A stretch of DNA of 64,000 nucleotides from NCBI GenBank assembly GCA_014607495.2, contig CP053155.1, positions 2,480,001 through 2,544,000 on the forward strand, in the 5' to 3' direction. This stretch comes from Carposina sasakii. Its lineage: Eukaryota; Arthropoda; Insecta; Lepidoptera; Carposinidae. The notes below the pieces were generated by a model. It did not search any database. It saw only the letters and a program-made list of their open reading frames with translations, and had not been told where the DNA came from. The position numbers and the translations under genes are program-made. Shown here piece by piece: positions 38,501 to 51,700 of the stretch (positions are counted from its first letter, which is position 1; each line of letters opens with the position of its first letter).

Positions 38501-41500
38501 CAACTGAATGTTTCGTAGATGTCGAAACTTAACGATATTTCAAAGCCTCGGTTTACATCTGCTACCTTTCTAGATACAGAGCCGTTGGGCAATTTGACGT
38601 TACAATGATATAAAAATATCACAACTCTCTCATAAAATACGTGTTTTTATTTTAAAATGAAAAACTGCACTCTTGCTGAGACACCCGCCCCCTGATTACG
38701 TAAAAGCAATAGCAAAGCCGAAGCTACGCGATAGCGATTATTAAGAGTGTGTGGGTGCGCGGGGCGCGGGGGGAAGCCGTGCATCACACATTCTCATTTT
38801 GGGCAATTTTTCTACGGCACCCCTAACAAAGTCAAATCTCTAAGGTTTAAGCTATTCTTAAGCTGACCTTTCTCTAGAATTTCCAGAACCATTCGGCATC
38901 AGAACACCTTTCAATAATATAGTACTATTATGTTTCAGCTTCGACAAGATATCAACATTCGAGGTGTCTCTACCGCCCGAAGTCATTTGGACGAAGTATG
39001 ACACGAAACAAATGCGAGACGCGCTGTTCAACCAACTTAACGAATTGATGCTCAAAGGTATTGTGTTTTGATGTTATTACTCACTCATTTACTTACTGCC
39101 TCTTTTGTTTCATTCAGAAATGCCGGAGAAATAAAACTTTTCAAGCTGTCCACATCATATCGGAAAACGAAAACTGTTTTCCGGGACATATTTCTTATCT
39201 TAAGCTCAAATTATACACATAGGTACATATAAACACACGGCTGTTTTCCCGCACCTAATATTTTGTAAACCAGACACTTGCCAGGTATGCTTCTGTGGCG
39301 GACAACCCGACACCGCTATAATATTGTATATAGTGAGAAAAGCCGCGCGCCTTACTATAGTCTCGCCGAAGAGCGAGCCACGCGCCGGCGCCCTACTGAC
39401 GCATTCGATCGCAGGCTCTCACAGCGAACGCACGTCCGCTCGCCTTTGGCCATCCGCCATATTTCTTATTTCATAGTGTAGGTTGTGTTTTATATTCATT
39501 GTAAATATTTCTCCTGTAAATATATCATCCGACCATCAAGCTTGTATATTATTCCCAACACGCCTACAACTGGTGACCCACGTCGTCCGAAGAACAGTGA
39601 ATTTTTCCTACAATGTCCACGGAAGACTACCTAGGAAAAAACAAAAGCTCGGATGACAAGATAAATCAAGAATTTTTTTTGGCCAAACGGATTGAAAAAC
39701 TAAATTCCCAGGTTGCCACACTGCTCGAAATGATAGAAAAAGAGGAAACCCGTTCACATTATTCGCAATCCGCTGCCCGATCGAATCACAGGTACAAATC
39801 TCCATATTATTATAACCGCCATGCGACGTCTCACCACCGCAATAGCGCAACGAAAAATTCTTCGCCTTGCGACGAAATGAGAAATCACCGCATGCAGCCA
39901 CAGGCAAACGAATGCCTCACATGTAATGGCCGACTCTTCGTTACTGATTGCACTACCAAAATTCAATTCCTTATAGACACAGGCTCAGATCTATGCGTTT
40001 TTCCACGCACGATGACCCGCGAACGCCGCTCGAAGTGCAACTATGAACTCTTCGCGGCCAACGGTAGCACTATCGCCACATATGGCCACATTCAACTACA
40101 CCTTAATCTCGGTTTAAGAAGAGACTTTAACTGGAAGTTCGTCGTCGCCGACGTATCAAAACCTATTATTGGCGTCGACTTCCTTAGCTTCTATAACCTT
40201 TTAGTTGACTGCCGACAGCATAAACTCATCGACGGCCTCACTTCTCTGTCCATACAAGTTCCTCATCAAACTCAAGCAGTAGAAGCAGTCAAGGCAGTAT
40301 CCGGGGACTCGACGTTCCACGCACTGCTAAGACAATACCCGGAGATAACCAGACCAGCGGGTAATCCTATCTTGGCAGAGCCGAAGCACAACACAAAACA
40401 CCACATTCGTGTTACCACCGGCCCGCCAGTATCTGCACGTCCACGCAGGTTAGCTCCAGATCGCCTACTCATAGCCAAAAAGGAATTCGAGGACATGGTC
40501 AACAATGGTACAGCCCGGCGCTCAGAAAGTCCATGGTCATCGCCTTTACACCTGGTGCCGAAGAAAGATAACGGCTGGCGACCTTGCGGCGACTACAGAG
40601 CCCTAAACGCCAGAACTATTCCCGACAGGTACCCCATAAGGCACATACAAGACTTCTCCTACCAGCTCGCCGGTTGCACAATCTTCAGCAAGCTAGATTT
40701 AGTCAAAGCCTACAATCAAATTCCTATGTTCGAAGACGATATTCCTAAAACAGCTATTACAACACCATTTGGTCTCTTTGAATTCCCTTATATGACCTTT
40801 GGTCTTAGAAATGCTGCACAAACATTCCAAAGATTCATTGACGAAGTCCTTCAAGGTTTGACATTTACATTTGGCTATCTCGATGACATTTTAATATTTT
40901 CAAAATCAGAAGAACAACATTTGGAACATCTCAAAATTTTATTTGAACGACTGAAGACGTATGGTGTCATAATAAATACTTCAAAAAGTATTCTTGGCAT
41001 AAACGAAATTGACTTTTTGGGATACCACGTTTCATCGAAAGGTACTCGCCCACTTGTAAATAAAGTCGAAATTATTAAAGATTTTCCAGTACCTAAAACT
41101 GCCAAAGAACTTAGAAGATTTTTGGGAATGCTGAATTATTTTCGAAGATTTGTACCAAACGCAGCTAAAATTCAAGCGCCACTCAACTCAGCTCTTAGAG
41201 GTGCCAACATGAAAGGATCTACACCAGTGCATATGACACCAGAACTACTCCAGGCATTTGAGGAATCCAAGTCCACACTGTCTGAAGCCACTCTACTGTC
41301 GCATCCAAATGCACAAAACGAACTTGCCCTCTACACTGATGCCTCTGACGTTGCTATTGGTGCTGTTCTACAACAACGAGACGGTGAAGAATGGATACCA
41401 CTAGGATTTTTCTCTAAGAAGTTATCCAGCTCTCAGAAAAGCTATAGCCCGTATGATAGAGAACTCCTAGCCATCTATGAAGGAATCAAACACTTCAGGT

Positions 41501-44500
41501 ACATGGTCGAAGCAAGAACCTTCACTGTATTTACCGACCACAAACCTATCACTTTCGCCTTCACCACCAAGAGAGATAACTGCTCACCTCGACAACTCCG
41601 CTATCTTGACTATATATCCCAATTCACGACAGATATCAGACACGTATCTGGGAAAGACAACGTAGTAGCCGACGCTCTCTCACGCATAGAAGTTATTTCA
41701 AGCATAGATTACCAGTCCTTGGCCCGCGAACAACAGAACGACAGTGAACTGCTAGACTTGTTACGGAAAGGATCCTCGCTGAAGCTGAGCAAAGTTAAAC
41801 TACCAGAAGCTAATTGCGAAGTTTACTGTGATACATCAAGAGTCACAAGACCTTTCATCACCAAATCCTTCCGCAATCAGATATTCGACATGCTTCACAA
41901 TCTTAGCCATCCAGGTGCCAAAGCCTCTGCACAGTTGGTATCGCAAAGATTCGTCTGGCCCGGAATAAAAAAGGACTGTCGACAATGGGCAAAAGAATGC
42001 ACAGATTGCCAACGTAACAAAATCATTCGTCATACATCATCACCTCTCACACCCATTCCAACTCCATCTGATCGTTTTTCACACATTCACATGGACATCG
42101 TAGGACCATTACCACCTTCCTATGATTACAGATACTGCCTCACTGTCATCGATCGCTTTACTCGATGGCCTGAAGCGTATCCTCTGCGTGACATCACTGC
42201 AGAAACCTGCGCTCGCACCTTCGTGGCCGGCTGGGTTGCCCGCTTCGGCTGCCCTCACAAAATCACCACAGACCGCGGCAGGCAATTTGAATCGCAGATT
42301 TTCAAGAACATCGCCTCAATTATCGGTGCTGAACTTCGACCTACCACATCATATCACCCTCAATGTAATGGCATGGTTGAACGACTACATCGCCAACTCA
42401 AGTCAGCCATCATGTGCCACAACAATAGCAATTGGTCCGAGGTACTTCCACTCGTACTTCTTGGAATACGAAGTGCATGGAAGGACGACCTCCAACGATC
42501 AGCGGCCGAACTCGTCTACGGTGAACCTCTGCGCCTTCCAGGAGAGTTCTTCGAACCTGATAAGAACCTCATCGTAGACCCGACAGACTTCGCCTCACGC
42601 CTCCGCACCCACATGAAAAACCTGGCTCCTGAACCTGCTGCATGGCATGGAAGCAGATACTTCTACCTTCCCAAGGACATCATGACAGCAAGCCACGTTT
42701 TCCTCAGAAAGGGACACTCGCGGAGATCGCTAGAACCGCCCTATTCCGGTCCACACAAAGTTATAGACCGAGGGCCGAAGCTCTTTAAGCTCGACGTCAA
42801 CGGCAAGGAAACAACAGTTACCATCGACCGCATCAAACCCGCACACATGACACGCGACGCAACTCCAACTTCCCCAGCTCCAGTCGTGCGTCCAGATCAA
42901 ACGCAAAGAACACGACATGGTAGAATAGTGCGCTTTCCTGATCACTATCGACCGTAGCAAGCAACGGTCTCGGCGGGGGAGTATTGTGGCGGACAACCCG
43001 ACACCGCTATAATATTGTATATAGTGAGAAAAGCCGCGCGCCTTACTATAGTCTCGCCGAAGAGCGAGCCACGCGCCGGCGCCCTACTGACGCATTCGAT
43101 CGCAGGCTCTCACAGCGAACGCACGTCCGCTCGCCTTTGGCCATCCGCCATATTTCTTATTTCATAGTGTAGGTTGTGTTTTATATTCATTGTAAATATT
43201 TCTCCTGTAAATATATCATCCGACCATCAAGCTTGTATATTATTCCCAACACGCCTACACTTCCATTGAGAAAAATGATCGTGATGATGAGGAGATTCCG
43301 TAGTTTTCGGGGGAACGTTGACGACCAAAAATCACCCTGTATAAACGTGGCTGTGTGACCTCCTTTTATGATCCTGGCTACTCCATTACGAGAACACAGT
43401 CGTGTCTATATGTATTTTATGCTTCAGCTCACGAGACGTTCAGCGGCGAAAGCGATTCCGACGCACAGAACGAATACCAATCGTTCAAGTCACACACCGA
43501 GTCCGTGCAAATCGCACTCACATCCACTCGGCTGCAGGCGCGAGGCGACCCGGCCGGTACGTACTCACATCCACTCGGCTGCAGGCGCGAGGCGACCCGG
43601 CCGGTACGTACTCACATCCACTCGGCTGCAGGCGCGAGGCGACCCGGCCGGTACGTACTCACATCCACTCGGCTGCAGGCGCGAGGCGACCCGGCCGGTA
43701 TGTACTCACATCCACTCGGCTGCAGGCGCGAGGCGACCCGGCCGGTACGTACTCACATCCACTCGGCTGCAGGCGCGAGGCGACCCGGCGGGTATGTACT
43801 CACATCCACTCGGCTGCAGGCGCGAGGCGACCCGGCGGGTATGTACTCACATCCACTCGGCTGCAGGCGCGAGGCGACCCGGCGGGTATGTACTCACATC
43901 CACTCGGCTGCAGGCGCGAGGCGACCCGGCGGGTATGTACTCACATCCACTCGGCTGCAGGCGCGAGGCGACCCGGCCGGTACGTACTCACATCCACTCG
44001 GCTGCAGGCGCGAGGCGACCCGGCGGGTATGTACTCACATCCACTCGGCTGCAGGCGCGAGGCGACCCGGCGGGTATGTACTCACATCCACTCGGCTGCA
44101 GGCGCGAGGCGACCCGGCCGGTACGTACTCACATCCACTCGGCTGCAGGCGCGAGGCGACCCGGCGGGTATGTACTCACATCCACTCGGCTGCAGGCGCG
44201 AGGCGACCCGGCGGGTATGTACTCACATCCACTCGGCTGCAGGCGCGAGGCGACCCGGCGGGTATGTACTCACATCCACTCGGCTGCAGGCGCGAGGCGA
44301 CCCGGCCGGTACGTACTCACATCCACTCGGCTGCAGGCGCGAGGCGACCCGGCGGGTATGTACTCACATCCACTCGGCTGCAGGCGCGAGGCGACCCGGC
44401 GGGTATGTACTCACATCCACTCGGCTGCAGGCGCGAGGCGACCCGGCCGGTACGTACTCACATCCACTCGGCTGCAGGCGCGAGGCGACCCGGCGGGTAT

Positions 44501-45707
44501 GTACTCACATCCACTCGGCTGCAGGCGCGAGGCGACCCGGCGGGTATGTACTCACATCCACTCGGCTGCAGGCGCGAGGCGACCCGGCGGGTATGTACTC
44601 ACATCCACTCGGCTGCAGGCGCGAGGCGACCCGGCGGGTATGTACTCACATCCACTCGGCTGCAGGCGCGAGGCGACCCGGCGGGTATGTACTCACATCC
44701 ACTCGGCTGCAGGCGCGAGGCGACCCGGCGGGTATGTACTCACATCCACTCGGCTGCAGGCGCGAGGCGACCCGGCGGGTATGTACTCACATCCACTCGG
44801 CTGCAGGCGCGAGGCGACCCGGCGGGTATGTACTCACATCCACTCGGCTGCAGGCGCGAGGCGACCCGGCGGGTATGTACTCACATCCACTCGGCTGCAG
44901 GCGCGAGGCGACCCGGCGGGTATGTACTCACATCCACTCGGCTGCAGGCGCGAGGCGACCCGGCGGGTATATACTCACATCCACTCGGCTGCAGGCGCGA
45001 GGCGACCCGGCGGGTATGTACTCACATCCACTCGGCTGCAGGCGCGAGGCGACCCGGCGGGTACGTACTCACATCCACTCGGCTGCAGGCGCGAGGCGAC
45101 CCGGCGGGTATGTACTCACATCCACTCGGCTGCAGGCGCGAGGCGACCCGGCGGGTATGTACTCACATCCACTCGGCTGCAGGCGCGAGGCGACCCGGCG
45201 GGTATGTACTCACATCCACTCGGCTGCAGGCGCGAGGCGACCCGGCGGGTATGTACTCACATCCACTCGGCTGCAGGCGCGAGGCGACCCGGCGGGTATG
45301 TACTCACATCCACTCGGCTGCAGGCGCGAGGCGACCCGGCGGGTATGTACTCACATCCACTCGGCTGCAGGCGCGAGGCGACCCGGCGGGTATGTACTCA
45401 CATCCACTCGGCTGCAGGCGCGAGGCGACCCGGCGGGTATGTACTCACATCCACTCGGCTGCAGGCGCGAGGCGACCCGGCGGGTATGTACTCACATCCA
45501 CTCGGCTGCAGGCGCGAGGCGACCCGGCGGGTATGTACTCACATCCACTCGGCTGCAGGCGCGAGGCGACCCGGCGGGTACGTACTCACATCCACTCGGC
45601 TGCAGGCGCGAGGCGACCCGGCGGGTACGTACTCACATCCACTCGGCTGCAGGCGCGAGGTACGTACTAAGGCTGGTTAGAATAGAATAGGTTTTTATTT
45701 GGGGATT

Positions 45708-45738
<31 letters not shown>

Positions 45739-45742
45739 CAGA

Positions 45743-45778
<36 letters not shown>

Positions 45779-48700
45779 TATAATAGCAACAAGATAAAAT
45801 GAAACAAGACAAACAGGATAGAAATGAAGACAGTGAAAAGTAGGTAATATACTCTTAAAAAATATTCCGATGCAATATAAAAAATTCTAGATGAACCGTG
45901 CACCTTATCAGGAACCTGCCATTTACATCACGCATTATGTGTGTCCCTTTTCAGCTGCTTGCTGCTTGTAGACTTGAACGGACAACATACCGTCTTTTTT
46001 GACGGATCCACTGTGTTCTGTGGCGCATTATAAAGGTTTGTCTTTGTGTACACAGCGGACAACGGAACGTCGAGCAAATTATGACAGATGCAGTGCCACC
46101 TTTTTTATAAGTATACAGGGATCCTACTAATATTATAAATGCGAAAGTTTGTCAGGATGGATGAATGTGTGTGTGTCTTTCACGCAAAAACTACTGAACG
46201 GATTTTGATATAACTTACCAGCATCCGTGTGATGAATTTGGTGAGAGTAATAACTAGACAAGGCAGTGTTTCTATTTGCTCTGTAAAAAGGGATTGCAAA
46301 CCACTTCTATCAGCGCTTATTCCTTCAGTACAGGCTGGAGAACGAGTGTCTATTCTAATTCTTAAGTCTATTTTTTACATGCAAAGTACATACACTTAGT
46401 CTATCTAGTTATTAAGAGCTCTATGAATTTGACATTTAATAGTGAGACATCTCGCTCTCACCAAGTTCATCATACGGGTGCAGGTAGCTTTTACGACTAC
46501 ATCAGAATAACTTCACAGGAAAGAAACCCCGGGCGGCGGCTTCTAATAAATAAATGTTATAATTAACACACTTTACAATATGTTATCGTAGTCCCACACT
46601 AAGGTCCGTAAGGTTTTGTGCCTTGCTCTTTTACCAGCAAATATTTTAATAAGCTATATTTTTTCCAGCGGTAGTACGTAGTTTATGGAGCATATCCGAT
46701 CGGATTATCTTCGCAGAAAAGATGCTGAGAGAAGCGCAAGACAAGTGGTCCAGTCCTCTTGTTAAATCGAACAAGGTCGTCACGGATAATCAAGGTAGTT
46801 TATATACTACGAGTAACTCTCTTTCTGGCTATTTAGATTAACCCAGAATCAATAATTCTTAAACAAATGTTATATTGGGACGCTATAGCAATATTTTTTT
46901 ATGTGTTTTGTATGTAGTGAGAGACAATAAAGAAAAATAATCGATTACTTACCTATATGATGTCTCAAAATAAGTAGGAAACGTTTTTTCTATTTTTATT
47001 TTAGTACATACATATCTGAATATGTAGTTTTTTTTTTACTTAGGCTTTATCATAATTTGTTAATTATTCTGTTTCAGTGGAGGAGAAACCAGATATAGAA
47101 GAGCCGATAAACGACAGTGGAATCACTGATAGCTTGGGTAAATACTAAATACTGTTAATTATAAATAAATAAATTATTAATTCGCTAGAATATAGTATAA
47201 GAAATATTTAATCTCAATTTTATTATTATAAAACTTCAGGTAATTATGTGTAAATATAAATACTATAAGAGTCGAGATAGTACCTTCTAAACACAAACAT
47301 ATCACATATAGTTTGTAAGGGAGACCTTTACCACCTTGTGTTAATGAGACAGCTATTTAATTAATGTATATTTTTTTAGATGCTGCTTCAAGAGATCTTG
47401 ATAAAGAACACGCAGGTAATAATACTTTTTTCTAGTTACTTAACGACATCAAATTTTAATACACCTTTATTTATAGTAAATTAATAAATATAGGTTTATT
47501 TTTATTCACATTGGTGTCTGTAATATAAATAAACACCATTTCATTTATGTATTTCATTTAATTTACTATAAAGTTAATTCACGGCACTTCTCATAAATAA
47601 ATTTTTGTACATAAATACAGTAATTTGTGGTGCCCTAAATCTTGTTTTCCAATAACCAGGTTAGCTGTTAGAGAATGTCACAGAGAGCATTTAGTTCGTC
47701 TTTATATTTAATATATAATATATTGAAGTACCAGCGGCTTCGCCCGCGTGAGAGTGCATTACTCCCGTGTGAAGCCGGGGCGGGTCCCTAGTTATACATT
47801 ATAAACCTTCCTTGTGAATCACTCTATCTATTAAAAAAAACCGCATCAAAATCCGTTCCCTAGTTTGAAAGATGTAAGCATAGGTACATAGGGACGGACA
47901 GAAAGCGGCAAGCGACTTTGTTTTATAATATGTAGTGAAATACACAATTATTTATCTATGAAAAGGTGCAGAGGAAGACGAAGAGAAAGGAGACAAGAAG
48001 ACTGTCAGACAGATACTAACACAGCTGCTGTCAAACAATCAAACCATTAATCAGGTGAGATCATTGATTAAGCCCCACTTGTAGTAGATGCATCTTCTTC
48101 CGTGCATGTCGTAAAAGTCAACTAAGTAACTGGGGCATTATTTCAGGCGATAAGCTAGAAACTTGTCACTGAGCATTTACATCTACCATCTAATAACCTA
48201 TACCTGCCCCCCTAGCATGACCACGCATCGTAGATATCGTATAGTACGATATCGTATCGTCTCTATAGAAAATTCAACATGGCGGCTATATTTATCGTAT
48301 TTTGACAGGCTATATGTCGATAAATCGGTTTATCATATCGTTTTTCGCAGGTCAAGCTACTTGTGCTGGAAGTATACACACACATTCATATACATCCTTC
48401 CTCACTAACATACGCATTTTTAAAATTAGTAGAAAGCACGGTAGGATTAGTAGGATTATCGGAATATTCCGATCTGTCACCCTATTTTGTGCCAGGGTGA
48501 CAGTAGGGAAAAATATTTTAACCGTCCCACTATTAGTATAAAAAGTGAGACAAATCAAACATATCGTTCTCTGTCACCCTAGGGGGACAAAAACAGTGAC
48601 AGATCGGAATATTACAGATTAGGTGGCTTAGTGGTTATAGCGGCTGGCACGGTTTGCAGTGGTCGTGGGTTCGATTCCCACTCGGGTGAAGAATTTTTTC

Positions 48701-51700
48701 CATTTTCTTTATTAATAATTTTAGATTATCTTATCTCTATTTCAGGAGGGTATAATCCTCTCGAGCGGCGTGATTCCCGTGGTGGTGTTGGGCGGTGAGA
48801 TCGGTTCCGTCATAGCGGCCAGTCTCGCTTCCGTCACCTACCAGCGTGCTGTGAGGACTAAACATACGTGCGTATAGCCATAACAACTGTGTGATTTCTG
48901 ATGTTTAAGCTACACATCTGCCAAGTTTCATCAAAATATGTTTGGCAGTTTTTGCGTGAAACTAACAAATATCCAAACATACATTTCTTAACGTTGAACA
49001 GATGTTCGCATGATGAGAAGTCTACGCCAATCGGTCATTGGTCGTTAATAATCTGGGCTGGGCAAGAAAATTGAATGTGTAAGTCAGGTACCTTGTAGGA
49101 TCCGTGTTCCTTCTTCTTCCGCGCGGAATCTCTTAGGGTTTTGGGGGTTCACAGTTCACTTTCCACTTTCAGGATTACAGGCATTCCGTTTAGGTATGTC
49201 GTTTGCTACACACGAAAAGTTAACTTGTCGTGCAAGGGTTTTGACGGCGCGGTTTGGGAAGCGTTCGATGCGTGACTGACTTGGAGGGGCAAAGCACACC
49301 GGGGGGGGGGGGCGTCTGCGGCGAGGAGACATTAAAAGAGCGGGGAACAATTATACTTTTAACAATAATCAAACATGTTTATTTAGTTCCCAGTCAGAGT
49401 TAGAAGAGGAAGCGACGTCCTCGGTCGGTAAAGACAAGTCAGACACCGATAAAGCGAAGACCAAGTCTAATGAACATATTGAGGTGCTGCTAAAGGTAAG
49501 CAAATATTAAACATGACTTATTTGACTTAACTAAATGTATACCACGATTTATTTAAAGATAGAAATTAAAATCTCTAAAAAATAGTGATAGTGCACTTTA
49601 TAGCACACTCGTACTTGTAACATATGAGTGACATTTGACTTTTTTAATGTCAACGTATCAACTAAAAAGTCGTCGTAAGCCTATCGCAGTCCACTGCTGG
49701 ACGTTAGGCCTTCCCCAGAGCACACTACACGGCACGATCTCCCGTTTTTGCCATCTAGTTTTTTTTTAGTCTTTGGTCCATCTGGTTTAATGTTTTAGCT
49801 GAATATAACTGGCAGGTTTTATCTAACATTTGCGAATGAAAAACTTTGCTAGCGTGAAAACTTTCCGGGATATAACGATTTCGAAATCCCAATTTTAGAC
49901 TTGCCAAAAAACGCTCCATGCAAACGGCTACTACGAGTACGACGTGTCGTCACTCTTTAAGTGCGTAAAAGAACTTCTGTTCTACAGCTATATTCAATAT
50001 TGCGTTTATAAATATGGTCACTAAACAAAAGTTGCTGTAAATGAAGCAGGTGGACATGTGATGTTGTAATTTTCGATTAATTTCATATTTGAAAAATGGA
50101 CTTGCCCACTTAACTTTGAAGGCTTATTTGGACACATAATCAAATTGTAATTTTACAGATAGGTATTATTATGATTATTTATTCTGATAAGAATAAGATG
50201 TTATTAAGATTCAACCATAGGAAACTACCCCATTGAACCTGTTCCCATAATTTCCACTACATTGTTTACAGGACGGGCTAGTATGCCGAGTGTATTTCGC
50301 GGCGCAGTTCCAGCGCCTGCGTCACTTCGTGCTGCGTCCTCTGGCGGTGAACCCGCACGTCATCGATGTGTTCGCGAACAAACACGAGGGGAGGGGGGAG
50401 CGGGGGGAGCGGAGCGAGGGGGCGGGCGGCGCGTGCGGCTGTGACGACGGCAAGGAGCGAGGGGGTGAGCTTGTAGTGCGATGTTTGTAGATAGATTAGT
50501 AATAGTGGAATAACAAGTTCCCAGAACGAATTATAATGACACATTTATATCGGGTAGTGAAGCAAAAAACGAGCCGAAAATCTTAGAGTTTTATATTACA
50601 AATATGTTGCAAATATCTTTACTAATATTTTAAATGCGAATGTAACTCTGTCTGTCTCGCTTTTACGCCAAAACTACTGAACCGATTTAAATTAAACCGA
50701 CACAAGACCTCAGGGATCTTAGTGTGGCACTAGGATAATGTGTTGTGAAGTGTGTGAATTTAAAGAAATATATAGCTAGAGCCTGAGAAAGGACATTGTC
50801 TACGCCTGAAGCTACAACCGTAGCTTATTTTAGATTTAAGCATATTATGTACTTATTCCAAAAATTGTTTATTTTAAATTTGCCACCTTTTGCTCTAGGA
50901 CACGTTCAAACTCTCATGTATATGTAAAAATTACTGTTTGTTCCTTATTGCCCTGACTTAAGGTCTAAATGTTAATTTAACTTAAACTAATGTCAAAGGC
51001 AATGTTAACTTTAATATCACTCATCCAAACTCTCTCTCTCGTTCGTTCGTCTCCGACTAGGTTACGTGTCCGATTTTGATAATTTTTGGAAATAGAAAGA
51101 TCTATAATTTAAACAAGTACTTTTTATTTTCCACACTTGTTCCCGTAACGAACAGACATATTCTACTTTATATACCGGATAATTTATGTTGTAGTCGTTT
51201 TGCAATGACAGCGCAAATGTTCATGTGGATCAAATGTAGATGATTGTCCTCAGATAAGAACCTGTGTGAAATCGAGGAGGCATTCATCAGATCGCTTGCC
51301 CACTGTGTACCGTGGGCGGCGCGCGGCGGGAAATCTGGATCCACCTTTTGTAAAACTAAAGGTACGTTACCTTGCTATTTATTTCATTATAAATGTCTCA
51401 AACATATTGCTTCATCTAACCGCACGTATAAAACAGTACAGAATATCCCACATTTCGATATCGTAAAGACGGCGTAGTTTAGCGTACGTACGGCCGCTAT
51501 ACAGGATGATTTTTGGTTGTCAACGTTTCCGAAAACTACAGAATCTCCTCATCATCACGATCATTTTTCTCCATGGAAGCATACCTGGGAAGTGTCTGGT
51601 TTCCAAAATATTAGGGTCCAAAGTTGAGTAAATAGACCGCGTTTTTCTGCATAAATGCACATTGACGCATTTGTAACAAAAATTTTCCATGAGAAATAAT

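Noticed and set aside
38269..38532. Alternative frame of exon 23 as the true coding frame
   Set aside because: It does not match the phases of exons 22 and 24. Only a short middle part resembles the family.
43355..45690. Three overlapping + strand frames of more than 760 codons as separate genes
   Set aside because: All are the same 47-bp unit read in three phases. Only the frame of exon 25 connects to a real exon.
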